From positions 1 through 64,000 of the forward strand of contig NZ_QGTG01000009.1 of the NCBI RefSeq assembly GCF_003182155.1: a stretch of DNA of 64,000 bases. Direction: 5' to 3'. The translations under genes and the position numbers were made by a program. How positions within the stretch are numbered: position 1 is the first letter of the stretch; each line of letters starts with the position of its first letter. Shown piece after piece: positions 31,795 through 40,655 of this stretch. The notes beneath the pieces were generated by a model, which worked only from the letters and a program-made list of their open reading frames with translations, searched no databases and was not told the origin of the DNA. This DNA is from Chitinophaga sp. S165 (GTDB lineage Bacteria > Bacteroidota > Bacteroidia > Chitinophagales > Chitinophagaceae).

Positions 31795-33552
31795 ATGAAG
31801 AAGACAAATGCACCTGTTGCCACGACAGGGAAAGGAAAATCAGGATTGATGTCTTTGTTGCGCCCTTACAGAGTACAATTATTTCTACTGATCCTGATGG
31901 CGTTGTGTAGTAACGGACTGAACCTGGTCCTGCCTGCACTGACAGCCAAAGGTATCGACGCCTATGCTAAAGGGACGCTGGTTATGAGAGACCTGGTGAT
32001 CGAGTTCGTAGCAGCCACGGTCGCTATTTTTATTTTCAGCTATCTGCAAAGTATTGTTCAGACCTACATGTCGGAAAAGGTAGGACGCAGTCTGCGCACA
32101 TCGCTTGCCGACAGGATCTCGCGGCAGGACTATTCCTATATACAACAGGTAAATCCGTCGAAACTGCTCACGAACCTGACAGGCGATGTGGACAGCATCA
32201 AGGTTTTCATTTCCCAGGCCATTATTTCTATTGTGTCGTCTGTATTTATGATCATCGGCTGTTGTGTGCTGCTGCTGAGCAGGGACTGGAAACTGGGTTT
32301 GGTGATACTCTCCATCATTCCGTTTATCGGTATTGCCTTTATGACGGTGCTGAAAAAAGTGCGGGTTATTTTCCGGAAGAGCCGGGAGGTAGTAGATAAG
32401 TTGAATAAGACGATCAATGAAAGTATTACCGGTGCGGCACTGGTAAGAGTAGTGAATGCGCAGCAACAGGAGTATGACCGTTTCATAGCGCCTAATGGGG
32501 AGTCTAAGTCGCTCGGCATCTCCATAGTACGCCTGTTCGCAGGCCTGGTACCGGTGATCAGTTTTCTGGCCGGCATGTCTATACTCGCTACGCTGCTAAT
32601 GGGAGGCCATTTTGTAATAAAAGGGGAAATGTCCCTGGGGGATATCGCGGCCTTCAACAGCTATATAGCCCTGCTGATCTTCCCGATCATCGTTATTGGA
32701 TTTATGAGCAACCTCATTGCACAGGCTTCGGCTTCTTTTCAACGTATCAGTGAAGTGTTGTATGCGGCGGACGTGCCTGACAACGGTACAGTGAAAAATG
32801 CCCTTGAAGGAGGGCTGACCGTAGAAGATATCACTTTATCAATGGACGGGAAACCGGTCTTGAAGGAAGTGTCTTTTTCCGTAAAGGCCGGTACGCGGAC
32901 AGCGATTATTGGTCCGACGGCAGCGGGCAAAACGCAATTACTGAACGTAATTGTCGGATTACTGAAACCGGAAAAGGGGAGTGTGCGCTACGACAATATT
33001 GATCTGAACGATTATGACAAAGCTGCACTGTTACAGCAGGTAGGATTGGTATTTCAGGATAGTATTGTATTCAATATGAGTTTGCGCGAGAATATCGCCT
33101 TCAATGAAACAGTGAGTGAGGAAACCATGCAGCAGGCTATTGCGACGGCTGAACTGAAAGAGTTCATTGCGGGCTTGCCGGAAGGATTGGAGACGATCGT
33201 ATCTGAGCGGGGCACAAGCCTTTCCGGCGGACAAAAGCAGCGTATCATGCTGGCGAGGGCATTGGCTATAAACCCGCGTATCCTGCTGCTGGACGACTTT
33301 ACCGCCAGAGTGGACGCCAATACAGAACAAAGGATACTTGAAAATGTGCAGGATAACTATCCGCACCTGACACTGATATCTGTTACACAGAAAATAGCAT
33401 CTGTCGAACATTTCGACCAGATCATCCTCATTATGGATGGAGAAGTGATAGCGGCCGGCACACATGCAGAACTGATGCAGACATGCCCTGAATACGTACA
33501 GATCTCTAATTCCCAACGCAGCACCAGCAATTATGAATTACAACCTGAATAA
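31795..33552 (+). CDS. ABC exporter, half-transporter with degenerate ATP site (subunit 1)
   Basis: 585 residues from ATG 31795. A six-helix type IV exporter membrane domain (about 20-310) is followed by the nucleotide-binding domain. It has Walker A 'GPTAAGKT' and a canonical signature 'LSGGQKQR'. The Walker B segment is 'ILLLDDFTARVD', with Asp where the catalytic Glu should be. The switch reads 'VTQKIAS', with Gln for His. These are the marks of the non-hydrolysing half of a heterodimeric multidrug or lipid exporter. Its stop overlaps the start of subunit 2 by 20 bases, so the two are translationally coupled. Confidence 0.9.
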   Translation: MKKTNAPVATTGKGKSGLMSLLRPYRVQLFLLILMALCSNGLNLVLPALTAKGIDAYAKGTLVMRDLVIEFVAATVAIFIFSYLQSIVQTYMSEKVGRSLRTSLADRISRQDYSYIQQVNPSKLLTNLTGDVDSIKVFISQAIISIVSSVFMIIGCCVLLLSRDWKLGLVILSIIPFIGIAFMTVLKKVRVIFRKSREVVDKLNKTINESITGAALVRVVNAQQQEYDRFIAPNGESKSLGISIVRLFAGLVPVISFLAGMSILATLLMGGHFVIKGEMSLGDIAAFNSYIALLIFPIIVIGFMSNLIAQASASFQRISEVLYAADVPDNGTVKNALEGGLTVEDITLSMDGKPVLKEVSFSVKAGTRTAIIGPTAAGKTQLLNVIVGLLKPEKGSVRYDNIDLNDYDKAALLQQVGLVFQDSIVFNMSLRENIAFNETVSEETMQQAIATAELKEFIAGLPEGLETIVSERGTSLSGGQKQRIMLARALAINPRILLLDDFTARVDANTEQRILENVQDNYPHLTLISVTQKIASVEHFDQIILIMDGEVIAAGTHAELMQTCPEYVQISNSQRSTSNYELQPE

Positions 33553-35293
33553 TACAGAAACGACAGAACAGAAAAGTACTTCAGGTAAACGTCTCCTGAA
33601 ATTACTGGCTTACATAAAAACAGAACATAAGGACCTGCTCAAAGCATTTTTTATCCTGATGGTCAGTCAGGCGTTAACGCTGACGGTGCCTTTCATGATC
33701 GGTTATACTATCGATACCTATGTGCAGACGAAGCAGTTTTCAGGTATCCTGATGTGTACCGGTATTCTGCTGGGCATGTACCTGGTGAACCTTGTATTTT
33801 CTTACTGGCAGGGAATAATGATGGGAGGAGTAGGGCAACGTATGTTGTATGCACTGCGGAATGCGGTGTTCTTAAAGTTACAGGAATTGCCTATTGCCTT
33901 TTTTAACCAGAATAAAACAGGCGATCTTATTTCCCGTATCAATAATGATACGGATAAGATGAACCAGTTCTTTTCACAGTCGCTCGTGCAGTTTGCCAGT
34001 GGTATTATATCCATGACGGGAGCAGGTATATTCCTGTTATGTATCAACGTAAAGCTGGGTGTGGCAACGTTGCTGCCAGGTTTATTACTGTTGCTTTTTA
34101 CCCGTGTGATATCTCCGCTGGTGAAGCGTAAGAACGCTGCCAACATGAAGAGTACCGGCGGATTGAGTGCGGAGATACAGGAGAGCCTGAGCAATTTCAA
34201 AGTGATCATTGCTTTTAACCGTCGTGACTATTTCCGCAAACGTTTTGATCAGGCGAACCAGCAGAGTTATCGTACAGCGGTATCTGCGGGATTGTTCAAT
34301 AACATTTTCACCCCAGTCTTTACTTTATGCTCGCAGCTGGCGATGCTGGCTGTACTGGTATATGGCATCTATCTGATCTCTACAGGAGAATTTACGGTGG
34401 GATTGCTGATCAGTTATTTGTCTTATTGTAATCATTTCTATAACCCGATCAGGCAGCTGGCGGCGTTGTGGACCAACTTCCAGCTGGCGATGGCCGGATG
34501 GGACAGGATCTCACAGATCCTGGAACTTGAATCGGACCTGCAGGTAATACCAGGAGGCGCTGCGAAAGAGAATGCACCACTGATCAGTTTCAATAATGTG
34601 AATTTCCGTTATCCGGGTAGTAAGGACATTTTGCGGAATGTGAGCTTTAACATGGAGCGTGGTAAGACCTATGCACTTGTAGGGCCTACGGGAGGCGGGA
34701 AGACGACGACAGCATCCCTGATCGCGCGACTGTATGATCCTACAGCGGGAGAGGTGTTACTGAATGGACGGGATATCCGTTCTTATACGCCTGAAGAAAG
34801 GGCGCAGAAGATCGGTTTTATTTTGCAGGAGCCTTTCCTCTTTTCCGGTACCATCCAGGAGAACATCGTGTATGGTAATGCGCGGTACGCAGAATATACA
34901 ACGGAGCAGCTGGAGGAAGTGATCGCGAAGTCAGGATTGAATACGCTGCTGGAAAGGTTTGAGGACGGACTAGGTACAAAAATAGTAGCAGGCAACGATG
35001 GTATCAGCCTGGGACAGAAGCAGCTGATCGCTTTTATGCGTGCAGTGCTTCGTGATCCGGAACTGTTGGTGCTTGATGAAGCGACCGCTAATATCGATAC
35101 TGTGACGGAACAACAACTGGAGGCTGTGTTGCAAAAGCTGCCGGCGCATACCACCCGTGTGATCATAGCCCACAGACTGAATACTATTGAGAATGCAGAT
35201 GAGATCTACTTTGTAAATAACGGAGAGATCAACAGAGCCGGGTCGTTCAGTCATGCCATGAATATGCTGTTGCATCATGAGCGGAACTCTTGA
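33533..35293 (+). CDS. ABC exporter, half-transporter with consensus ATP site (subunit 2)
   Basis: 586 residues, with a six-helix membrane domain and an NBD carrying Walker A 'GPTGGGKT', Walker B 'LLVLDEATANID' with the catalytic Glu, and switch 'IIAHRLNT'. The signature is degenerate: 'ISLGQKQ' in place of LSGGQ. In a head-to-tail dimer this signature faces the degenerate site of subunit 1, while subunit 1's LSGGQ completes the active site here. The complementary pattern is strong evidence that the two work as one asymmetric exporter of the TM287/288, BmrCD or LmrCD kind. The substrate is unknown. Confidence 0.92.
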   Translation: MNYNLNNTETTEQKSTSGKRLLKLLAYIKTEHKDLLKAFFILMVSQALTLTVPFMIGYTIDTYVQTKQFSGILMCTGILLGMYLVNLVFSYWQGIMMGGVGQRMLYALRNAVFLKLQELPIAFFNQNKTGDLISRINNDTDKMNQFFSQSLVQFASGIISMTGAGIFLLCINVKLGVATLLPGLLLLLFTRVISPLVKRKNAANMKSTGGLSAEIQESLSNFKVIIAFNRRDYFRKRFDQANQQSYRTAVSAGLFNNIFTPVFTLCSQLAMLAVLVYGIYLISTGEFTVGLLISYLSYCNHFYNPIRQLAALWTNFQLAMAGWDRISQILELESDLQVIPGGAAKENAPLISFNNVNFRYPGSKDILRNVSFNMERGKTYALVGPTGGGKTTTASLIARLYDPTAGEVLLNGRDIRSYTPEERAQKIGFILQEPFLFSGTIQENIVYGNARYAEYTTEQLEEVIAKSGLNTLLERFEDGLGTKIVAGNDGISLGQKQLIAFMRAVLRDPELLVLDEATANIDTVTEQQLEAVLQKLPAHTTRVIIAHRLNTIENADEIYFVNNGEINRAGSFSHAMNMLLHHERNS

Positions 35294-35298
35294 TGTAA

Positions 35299-35697
35299 TC
35301 ATCCTCCGAGTCCGCTGAAGATACTAAAGGTGATCACGCCGAGAACGATCAGTGTGATCACCACATACAACCTGTCTTTTTCCATGGCGAAAGCCAGGAC
35401 TGAAAAGGCGATGCGGGTGATCGGCGTTGCAAGTAATACCACTACGCCCAGCTGAATGATAGCGCGGCCGTCGAGTTGTAGTACGCCTTTGAATATACCG
35501 GGTAAGTGCCGTACATATTCCGGTGCGCCGGTAAATTGGGTGTAAGAAGGGAGGGCGGTACCATGATTGATCAGGTAAATAATACCGCCAATGAAGGCGA
35601 TGATGCTGGATGTGATCACGCCCCAGCGTAACTGCTGACCTATGAACATTTCAACGTCCCTTTCCTGCCAGAATGATTTTGAGAACATACTTTTCAT
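35299..35697 (-). CDS. DUF1634 membrane protein
   Basis: 132 residues with three predicted membrane helices ('VITSSIIAFIGGIIYLI', 'IIQLGVVVLLATPITRIAFSVLAF', 'LYVVITLIVLGVITFSIF'). The middle part with 'LGVVVLLATPI.R' is the DUF1634 pattern. The gene starts five bases before the end of the TSUP transporter gene and is in the same operon. DUF1634 proteins are usually found beside TSUP transporters, and an accessory role in that transport is inferred. It is convergent with ABC subunit 2, five bases apart. Confidence 0.85.
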   Translation of the reverse strand: MKSMFSKSFWQERDVEMFIGQQLRWGVITSSIIAFIGGIIYLINHGTALPSYTQFTGAPEYVRHLPGIFKGVLQLDGRAIIQLGVVVLLATPITRIAFSVLAFAMEKDRLYVVITLIVLGVITFSIFSGLGG

Positions 35698-35701
35698 CTG
35701 C

Positions 35702-36538
35702 TTATAATTTACCAGTAAAACCGTTATAGATCATCTCCAGTGCCAGTGCACCTATCACCACACAAAAGAGTATCCTGAGTTTGCGGGTATTCAGTTTCAT
35801 CAACAATTTAGAACCACCGAATGCGCCTGCGAGTACGCCCAGTACGACTGGCATTGCTATGCCCGGGTCAATATACCCGCGTTGCAGGTAGATGACGGCA
35901 CTGGCGGCAGCTGTAACACCGATCATGAAATTGCTCGTAGTCGTAGATACTTTAAAAGGGATGCGCATGACGCCATCCATCGCTAATACTTTTAATGCGC
36001 CGGAACCTATACCCAGCAATCCGGATACGACACCTGCCACCGTCATCAGTGCATAACCACCGGCCACGCCGCTAACCTTGTAGGGCACTTCCACACCATC
36101 AACCGGGTATGAGCTATTGAGCCGCATAATACCGGCCAGCTTACTGTTCCTGCCGGTCTCGGCATGTTCATTTTTCTTCCTCAGTGTCATAACAGCTGAG
36201 AATAAGAGTACAAAACCAAAAAGGATGGCCACCAGATGGGTAGGTGTGTATACCGCCAACACAGCGCCGATAATGGCGCCTGTGGTGGTCGCTATTTCCA
36301 GGAACATCCCTATGCGGACGTTGGTGATACCCTCTTTAATGTACGCTGCGGCAGCGCCGGAAGAGTTGGCAATTGAGGCGACAAGCGACGCGCCTACCGC
36401 ATAGCGGATATCAACATGAAAAACAAGTGTGAGCAGGGGGATCAACACTACGCCCCCTCCAAGACCTGTGAGTGACCCCAGCATACCGGCCATGAAGGCA
36501 CCGGCGAGGAGTATTAGTGTGAATACCAGAATAGACAT
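35702..36538 (-). CDS. TSUP-family transporter (TauE/SafE type)
   Basis: 278 residues with eight or so membrane helices. The family's repeated glycine-rich motif appears at 'GMLGSLTGLGGGVVLIPLL' and again at 'VSGLLGIGSGALKVLAM'. Members export or import sulfite, sulfonates, thiosulfate or organic acids. It is the middle gene of a GntR-TSUP-DUF1634 operon; the FCD-type GntR regulator upstream hints at an organic acid as inducer (inference). Confidence 0.9.
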   Translation of the reverse strand: MSILVFTLILLAGAFMAGMLGSLTGLGGGVVLIPLLTLVFHVDIRYAVGASLVASIANSSGAAAAYIKEGITNVRIGMFLEIATTTGAIIGAVLAVYTPTHLVAILFGFVLLFSAVMTLRKKNEHAETGRNSKLAGIMRLNSSYPVDGVEVPYKVSGVAGGYALMTVAGVVSGLLGIGSGALKVLAMDGVMRIPFKVSTTTSNFMIGVTAAASAVIYLQRGYIDPGIAMPVVLGVLAGAFGGSKLLMKLNTRKLRILFCVVIGALALEMIYNGFTGKL

Positions 36539-36553
36539 GACAATTAGTATTAT

Positions 36554-37210
36554 TTAAAAATTCTTCTCAAGAATGGCTTTTACGGTCGTAATGGCCTTTT
36601 CGGATTGCTGTTCCGCAATGGCTGTTGCCAGCTGTACATGAAGGTGATGCGTTTGCTGGAATTGGGAAACGTGCGGTTTCTCTCTTTGCTTAAAGCCATC
36701 CAGGATAACTGTTGTAAAAGTCTGATAGAGGTCGGCCAGTACGCTGTTGTGGGAGGCAGTGGCTACTGCCCGGTGAAAGCGTATATCGGCGTCGGCACAG
36801 GCATTGAAATCATCCGCAGTAATAGCCTGCCATCTTTCTTCCAGCAGGGCCTGCATGGAATGGAGGTCGTTCTGTTGCCGGTGTAATATGGCCAGTTGTA
36901 CAATTTCCACCTCTAATAGCTGACGTACATGTTTCACTTCCTGCATGGCCGCTCTTCTGAGCCGCTGATCCAGCGGTTCTGCGGCTGTTTTAGGCTCACA
37001 TACGAAGGTCCCGGCTCCCTGTTGCACTTTCAGTACTCCGGCGTTGGAAAGGGTTTTAATTGCCTCTCTGATGGTAGATCTGCCTACGCCGAATTGCTCC
37101 ATAAGAACAGGCTCCGGTGGGATCAGTTCGCCTGCCTTATATTTCCCCAGGGAAATATCCCTCTGCAGATCGTAAATGACCTGGTCGGCCAGTTTGATTG
37201 CTTTTGCCAT
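36554..37210 (-). CDS. GntR-family regulator, FadR/FCD subfamily
   Basis: 218 residues. The N-terminal winged helix has 'YKAGELIPPEPVLMEQFGVGRSTIREAIKTLSNAGVLKVQQGAGTF', the typical GntR head. The FCD effector domain (about 90-210) has 'DIRFHRAVATASHNSVLADL' with the metal-binding Asp/His set. It is the first gene of the operon with the transporter. A perfect palindrome just upstream of its -7 box is the probable operator, pointing to autoregulation. Confidence 0.9.
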   Translation of the reverse strand: MAKAIKLADQVIYDLQRDISLGKYKAGELIPPEPVLMEQFGVGRSTIREAIKTLSNAGVLKVQQGAGTFVCEPKTAAEPLDQRLRRAAMQEVKHVRQLLEVEIVQLAILHRQQNDLHSMQALLEERWQAITADDFNACADADIRFHRAVATASHNSVLADLYQTFTTVILDGFKQREKPHVSQFQQTHHLHVQLATAIAEQQSEKAITTVKAILEKNF

Positions 37211-37231
37211 AACTAAACGTCTGATGTTTCA

Positions 37232-37239
37232 CAAAGGTA
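37232..37239 (-). promoter_or_regulatory. -7 box TACCTTTG of the GntR-TSUP operon
   Basis: It reads CAAAGGTA on the plus strand, 21 bases before ATG 37210, with the operator directly upstream. Confidence 0.6.
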
Positions 37240-37240
37240 T

Positions 37241-37259
37241 GATGTTTACATTAAACATC
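37241..37259. promoter_or_regulatory. Probable GntR operator
   Basis: GATGTTTA-CAT-TAAACATC, a perfect 8-base palindrome. Extra half-sites GATGTTT occur at 37223 and 37261, one on each side. FadR-type proteins bind palindromes of this size, and the site covers the -15 to -30 region. Confidence 0.7.
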
Positions 37260-37874
37260 TGATGTTTAATTTGACGGGTTTGTTGTAAAAAAGGAGGTTG
37301 GGAATTGCATTCGCATGTAGCGACTATGTTATTCAGTTGGGTTTCATTTCTGATGCATCTTGCAAAGTACCGTCCTGAACCGGATGGTTTTGACAATCCG
37401 GCAATTTCCCTACATCAAAATAATAGACTCCTCACTATAGTTATCCCTTCTACAATGTTCGAATGGGCTATTTATAGGCTTCATATAAGCATACTAAAAG
37501 GCTACCAAAAGGGTATTTAAAGGGCATTTATATATCAAATCGATATTGAAGTGACCTTTAGGTGACCTTTTAATATGGTTATATGTACCTTAGAGAAACG
37601 ATACAGAAAACTTGTAGTTATAACCTCAAAACGACCTTTTTATAGCCATTGTTAAAAACAATATCCTGATGCAACTTGTCCGCGGAACCCTGGTTAAACA
37701 GATCGCGATTATTTTGATATGTGTTGTTTCGCGTTAAAAGTGGATAGGCGTAGTTGTGACCTAATCACACGAAGCCCCAGGTTTTCGACTTGATCCCTTT
37801 AATCCGATTTGGATTAAAAATGAGACGAGTAGTAAGGGGAGACCGGGCAGGGGGTGAAGTGTGTAAAATAATAA
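37260..37874. other. Gene-free stretch with short repeats
   Basis: No reading frame here looks coding. I see a direct repeat GTGACCTTT at 37551-37559 and 37562-37570, with a related CGACCTTTTT at 37632. There is also a perfect inverted repeat TTTAATCC/GGATTAAA at 37798-37818. The region is AT-rich. It may hold a promoter or small RNA, but nothing more can be said. Confidence 0.4.
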
Positions 37875-37899
37875 GGCTCAGCGCATTACACACTGAGCC
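37875..37899 (-). terminator. Terminator of the desaturase gene
   Basis: GGCTCAG / CTGAGCC, a 7-base stem with an 11-base loop, followed on the minus strand by TTATTATTTT, 24 bases after the stop codon. Confidence 0.65.
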
Positions 37900-37922
37900 C
37901 TATTATAAGAAGGTAAATTGGC

Positions 37923-38849
37923 TTATCGATTTGCTTCTACCAGTCTCCTGTTAGCAGCTTTTATTTCTGCTTTGGCCTCTTCAGTCAGCAGATTGCTTGT
38001 TTTAACTTTCTCAGGAACACCTCTGATATCCCAAACGATGCCGAAGAACCCGAGCGTACGCAGGATATAGTAGGTGATGTCGATCTCCCACCAGAAGAAG
38101 CCCTGACGGGTAGCGCTCTGGTAGTAGTGGTGGTTGTTATGCCATCCTTCGCCCAGGGTAACCAATGCAAGGATCAGGCTGTTTTTAGAGAAATCGCCTG
38201 TATTGTATCTTGGTTTACCCCATTTGTGCATCAAAGAGTTGATGGTGAAAGTACCATGATACAGGAAGATGGTGCTCAGGAAGAAACCGATCAGCAGGGT
38301 AGAGAGACCGGCGCTCCAGTCGAACCAGCCGGCACCATTCACTTTATTACCAATAAAGTATACGGCTACAGCCAGTACCAGTCCTGGTACGAAGTGGTAT
38401 TTATTCAACCAGTACAGTTCAGGTTGTTTAAAGTCCTTTACGAGGTCGTAACGGGTCGGTTTATATTCAGGTCCCATGATCCAGCCCATGTGAGCATACC
38501 AGAAACCGTAAATATTAGCAGAGTGCGGATCTTCGGGAGTATCACTGTGTTTGTGATGGACGCGGTGATTTGCGCCCCACCATAATACACCTTTCTGTAG
38601 ACTGCTCTGTGCGCCTCCAGCCAGTACGAACTGGAAGAAACGGGAAGTTTTATACGTTCGATGGGAAAAATATCTGTGATAACCGCCTGTTACGAAGAAC
38701 ATGCGTGCTACATACAATGCGGCACATAATATCCAGTCAAATGCTGTCACGTGCGTGAATATCGCCAGAATCGGCAGCAGGTGCATCCCCAGAAAATCAA
38801 ATTGACGCCACCAGTTAGGTCCTTTCCTCAGTTGTTTTTCAGAATTCAT
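37923..38849 (-). CDS. Acyl-CoA (fatty acid) desaturase
   Basis: 308 residues, an integral membrane di-iron enzyme. All three histidine boxes are present: 'HRYFSHRTYK' (about 58-63), 'HRVHHKHSD' (about 95-99) and 'HNNHHYY' (about 232-236). Between them are four membrane helices, as in delta-9 stearoyl-CoA desaturases. It would introduce a double bond into saturated acyl chains and so adjust membrane fluidity. A -7 box (TATTTTTG, 38854-38861) lies five bases before the start. Monocistronic. Confidence 0.92.
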   Translation of the reverse strand: MNSEKQLRKGPNWWRQFDFLGMHLLPILAIFTHVTAFDWILCAALYVARMFFVTGGYHRYFSHRTYKTSRFFQFVLAGGAQSSLQKGVLWWGANHRVHHKHSDTPEDPHSANIYGFWYAHMGWIMGPEYKPTRYDLVKDFKQPELYWLNKYHFVPGLVLAVAVYFIGNKVNGAGWFDWSAGLSTLLIGFFLSTIFLYHGTFTINSLMHKWGKPRYNTGDFSKNSLILALVTLGEGWHNNHHYYQSATRQGFFWWEIDITYYILRTLGFFGIVWDIRGVPEKVKTSNLLTEEAKAEIKAANRRLVEANR

Positions 38850-38909
38850 AATGCAAAAATATCCCTATTCCGGACAATAAACAATGATCATGATCAGTGA
38901 TCGGATTTT

Positions 38910-40454
38910 TTACCAGCTGCTACCTGCTCCGCCGCCTCCCGAACTACCGCCTCCCCAGCTACCAGACGAGGATGAAGATCCGGATGAGCCTGAAGAGGAA
39001 CCACCCGAGCTGCTGGAAGATAATTTAGCGATAACATACGTTTCCTGATAGGTGTACTGGCAATGCTTACAGATGTAATGCTGAATGCCTTCACCTTCCC
39101 GGCTTGTAGTAGCCGCCCGTACCACCCTGCTTTTACCTTTTACGAGGGTTACGGCACTACAGGTAGGGCATTTTTCAGCATCTGTACACAGGTTTCTGTA
39201 ACCGATTATTTTTTTATCGTCACAATTTTTACATAACCAGGCATCGTAAATAACAGACCCAACTTTATCTTCTGCTGTCTGTACCGGATCCAGCAGCGCT
39301 TTCTTTTTTCCTCTTTTAAGTAGTGTCATCGGCTGATGGCAGGCTTCGCAATCGTATGGATCAAAACGTAGCTTGTTCATACGCATTGTATGCCATCTTG
39401 AATATGCCAACATGGGGATCGGAAAGAATACTGCGGAGAACCAATGATTTACATGCGACATATTCAATGTCTCAAATTGGCGATGGCGGTCTGCATCTTT
39501 CAGCAAAGTGACCGATCTTCTGTTGATCAAAATGGCGCGATAGGTCAGGTATACCACCAGGTTGATGTACAGCAGGAATGCCATCAGCCACCAATTGTAA
39601 TCAGTTCCGGGAATATTCACCAGTATTAACAAGAATACGAAGGGTGATAAGTAAAGCCAGAGCTTATGCCATATGCGGGCTTTGAATAATGAAGGCGTAT
39701 CAACATGTTTCTTCGCTACCCCGGGCCTTACAACGAAGATGGTGCAGAATATTGCATAGATCAGGTAGAGGACCAGTGTGCCGACCCCTGGTCCGTTATA
39801 AACCGGCTCCGGTTCGTAGTTAATGGTTTCCGTTTGCTGATCGATGTTATCGTCTATATTGACGAGCGGCATTACGGCAGCAGCGCTGGTGTCGGTAACG
39901 GTCGTACCGTCGGCTTGTGCTACCATTGCCGTGTCAGCAGGAGGTTGCAATACATTGACCAGCGCATTCATTCCTTTCAGCATGCCTTCATCAATATTTT
40001 TCTCACGGAAGGAAGGTAACATTTCGGATTGCTGTATGCGGAAACAGATGACGTCGGGCAGGTCGCCTTCCAGGCCGTAACCTGTTTCAAATTCTATTCT
40101 GTGCTGATCGTTTACAAGTAGTACGACAAGGCCGTTATCTTTTCCCTGCTGACCGGGTTTCCATAGTCTGAAGAGATCGTGCGCGACATCTTTTGGGACT
40201 TTGTCTCCAATCGTCTCCAGCAGTACAATTGCCACTTGCGCACGTCCTGACTGGTCAAGTTGCTGCATCTGGCTATTAAGCATTGCTGCTGTTTCCTGGC
40301 TGATAATGTTATCGGGGTTACTGACATAACCGCCATGTACCATAGGGTCCGGGATCTTTTCTATTGAAAAGCCGGTTTCTTTCTTCGTTTCTCCGCAGGC
40401 GAGGGCAAACAGCAACGACAGCAGATATAGGTACCATCTTTTAGTATGAGCCAT
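38910..40454 (-). CDS. TPM-domain protein with zinc ribbons and Gly/Ser-rich tail
   Basis: 514 residues. It opens with a lipoprotein-like signal ('LLSLLFALAC', Cys20). The TPM domain (about 38-165) has 'LDQSGRAQVAIVLLETIGD', 'VVLLVNDQHRIEFETGYGLEGDLPD'. A membrane helix follows near 220 and two more at about 270-315. The cytoplasmic part carries four CxxC pairs (CEAC, CKNC, CPTC, CKHC), which look like two zinc ribbons. The last 35 residues are almost only Gly, Ser and a few Trp. This is the YgcG-type layout plus zinc ribbons. TPM proteins act in photosystem repair in plants and as phosphatase-like proteins; the role here is unknown. Confidence 0.85.
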   Translation of the reverse strand: MAHTKRWYLYLLSLLFALACGETKKETGFSIEKIPDPMVHGGYVSNPDNIISQETAAMLNSQMQQLDQSGRAQVAIVLLETIGDKVPKDVAHDLFRLWKPGQQGKDNGLVVLLVNDQHRIEFETGYGLEGDLPDVICFRIQQSEMLPSFREKNIDEGMLKGMNALVNVLQPPADTAMVAQADGTTVTDTSAAAVMPLVNIDDNIDQQTETINYEPEPVYNGPGVGTLVLYLIYAIFCTIFVVRPGVAKKHVDTPSLFKARIWHKLWLYLSPFVFLLILVNIPGTDYNWWLMAFLLYINLVVYLTYRAILINRRSVTLLKDADRHRQFETLNMSHVNHWFSAVFFPIPMLAYSRWHTMRMNKLRFDPYDCEACHQPMTLLKRGKKKALLDPVQTAEDKVGSVIYDAWLCKNCDDKKIIGYRNLCTDAEKCPTCSAVTLVKGKSRVVRAATTSREGEGIQHYICKHCQYTYQETYVIAKLSSSSSGGSSSGSSGSSSSSGSWGGGSSGGGGAGSSW

Positions 40455-40655
40455 AGAACCGTATATATTCTTACCAAAAATAATAAACGGTATTTGGAAA
40501 TACTATCTTCTTTTGTACAGGTTGGGTAAAATATTACCCAGTTAAGTAGCTTTTTATTGCTGTTTCCGCCTGAAAATCATGGTTTCCTGCCATGGCATGA
40601 AAATTCCATTTTATAATACAGGGATCTTTCCACTGACCCTTTATCAATTGACCCA

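Noticed and set aside
37305..37520. A 71-codon plus-strand frame in the gene-free stretch after the GntR gene
   Set aside because: No promoter, no motif, codon use unlike the neighbours.
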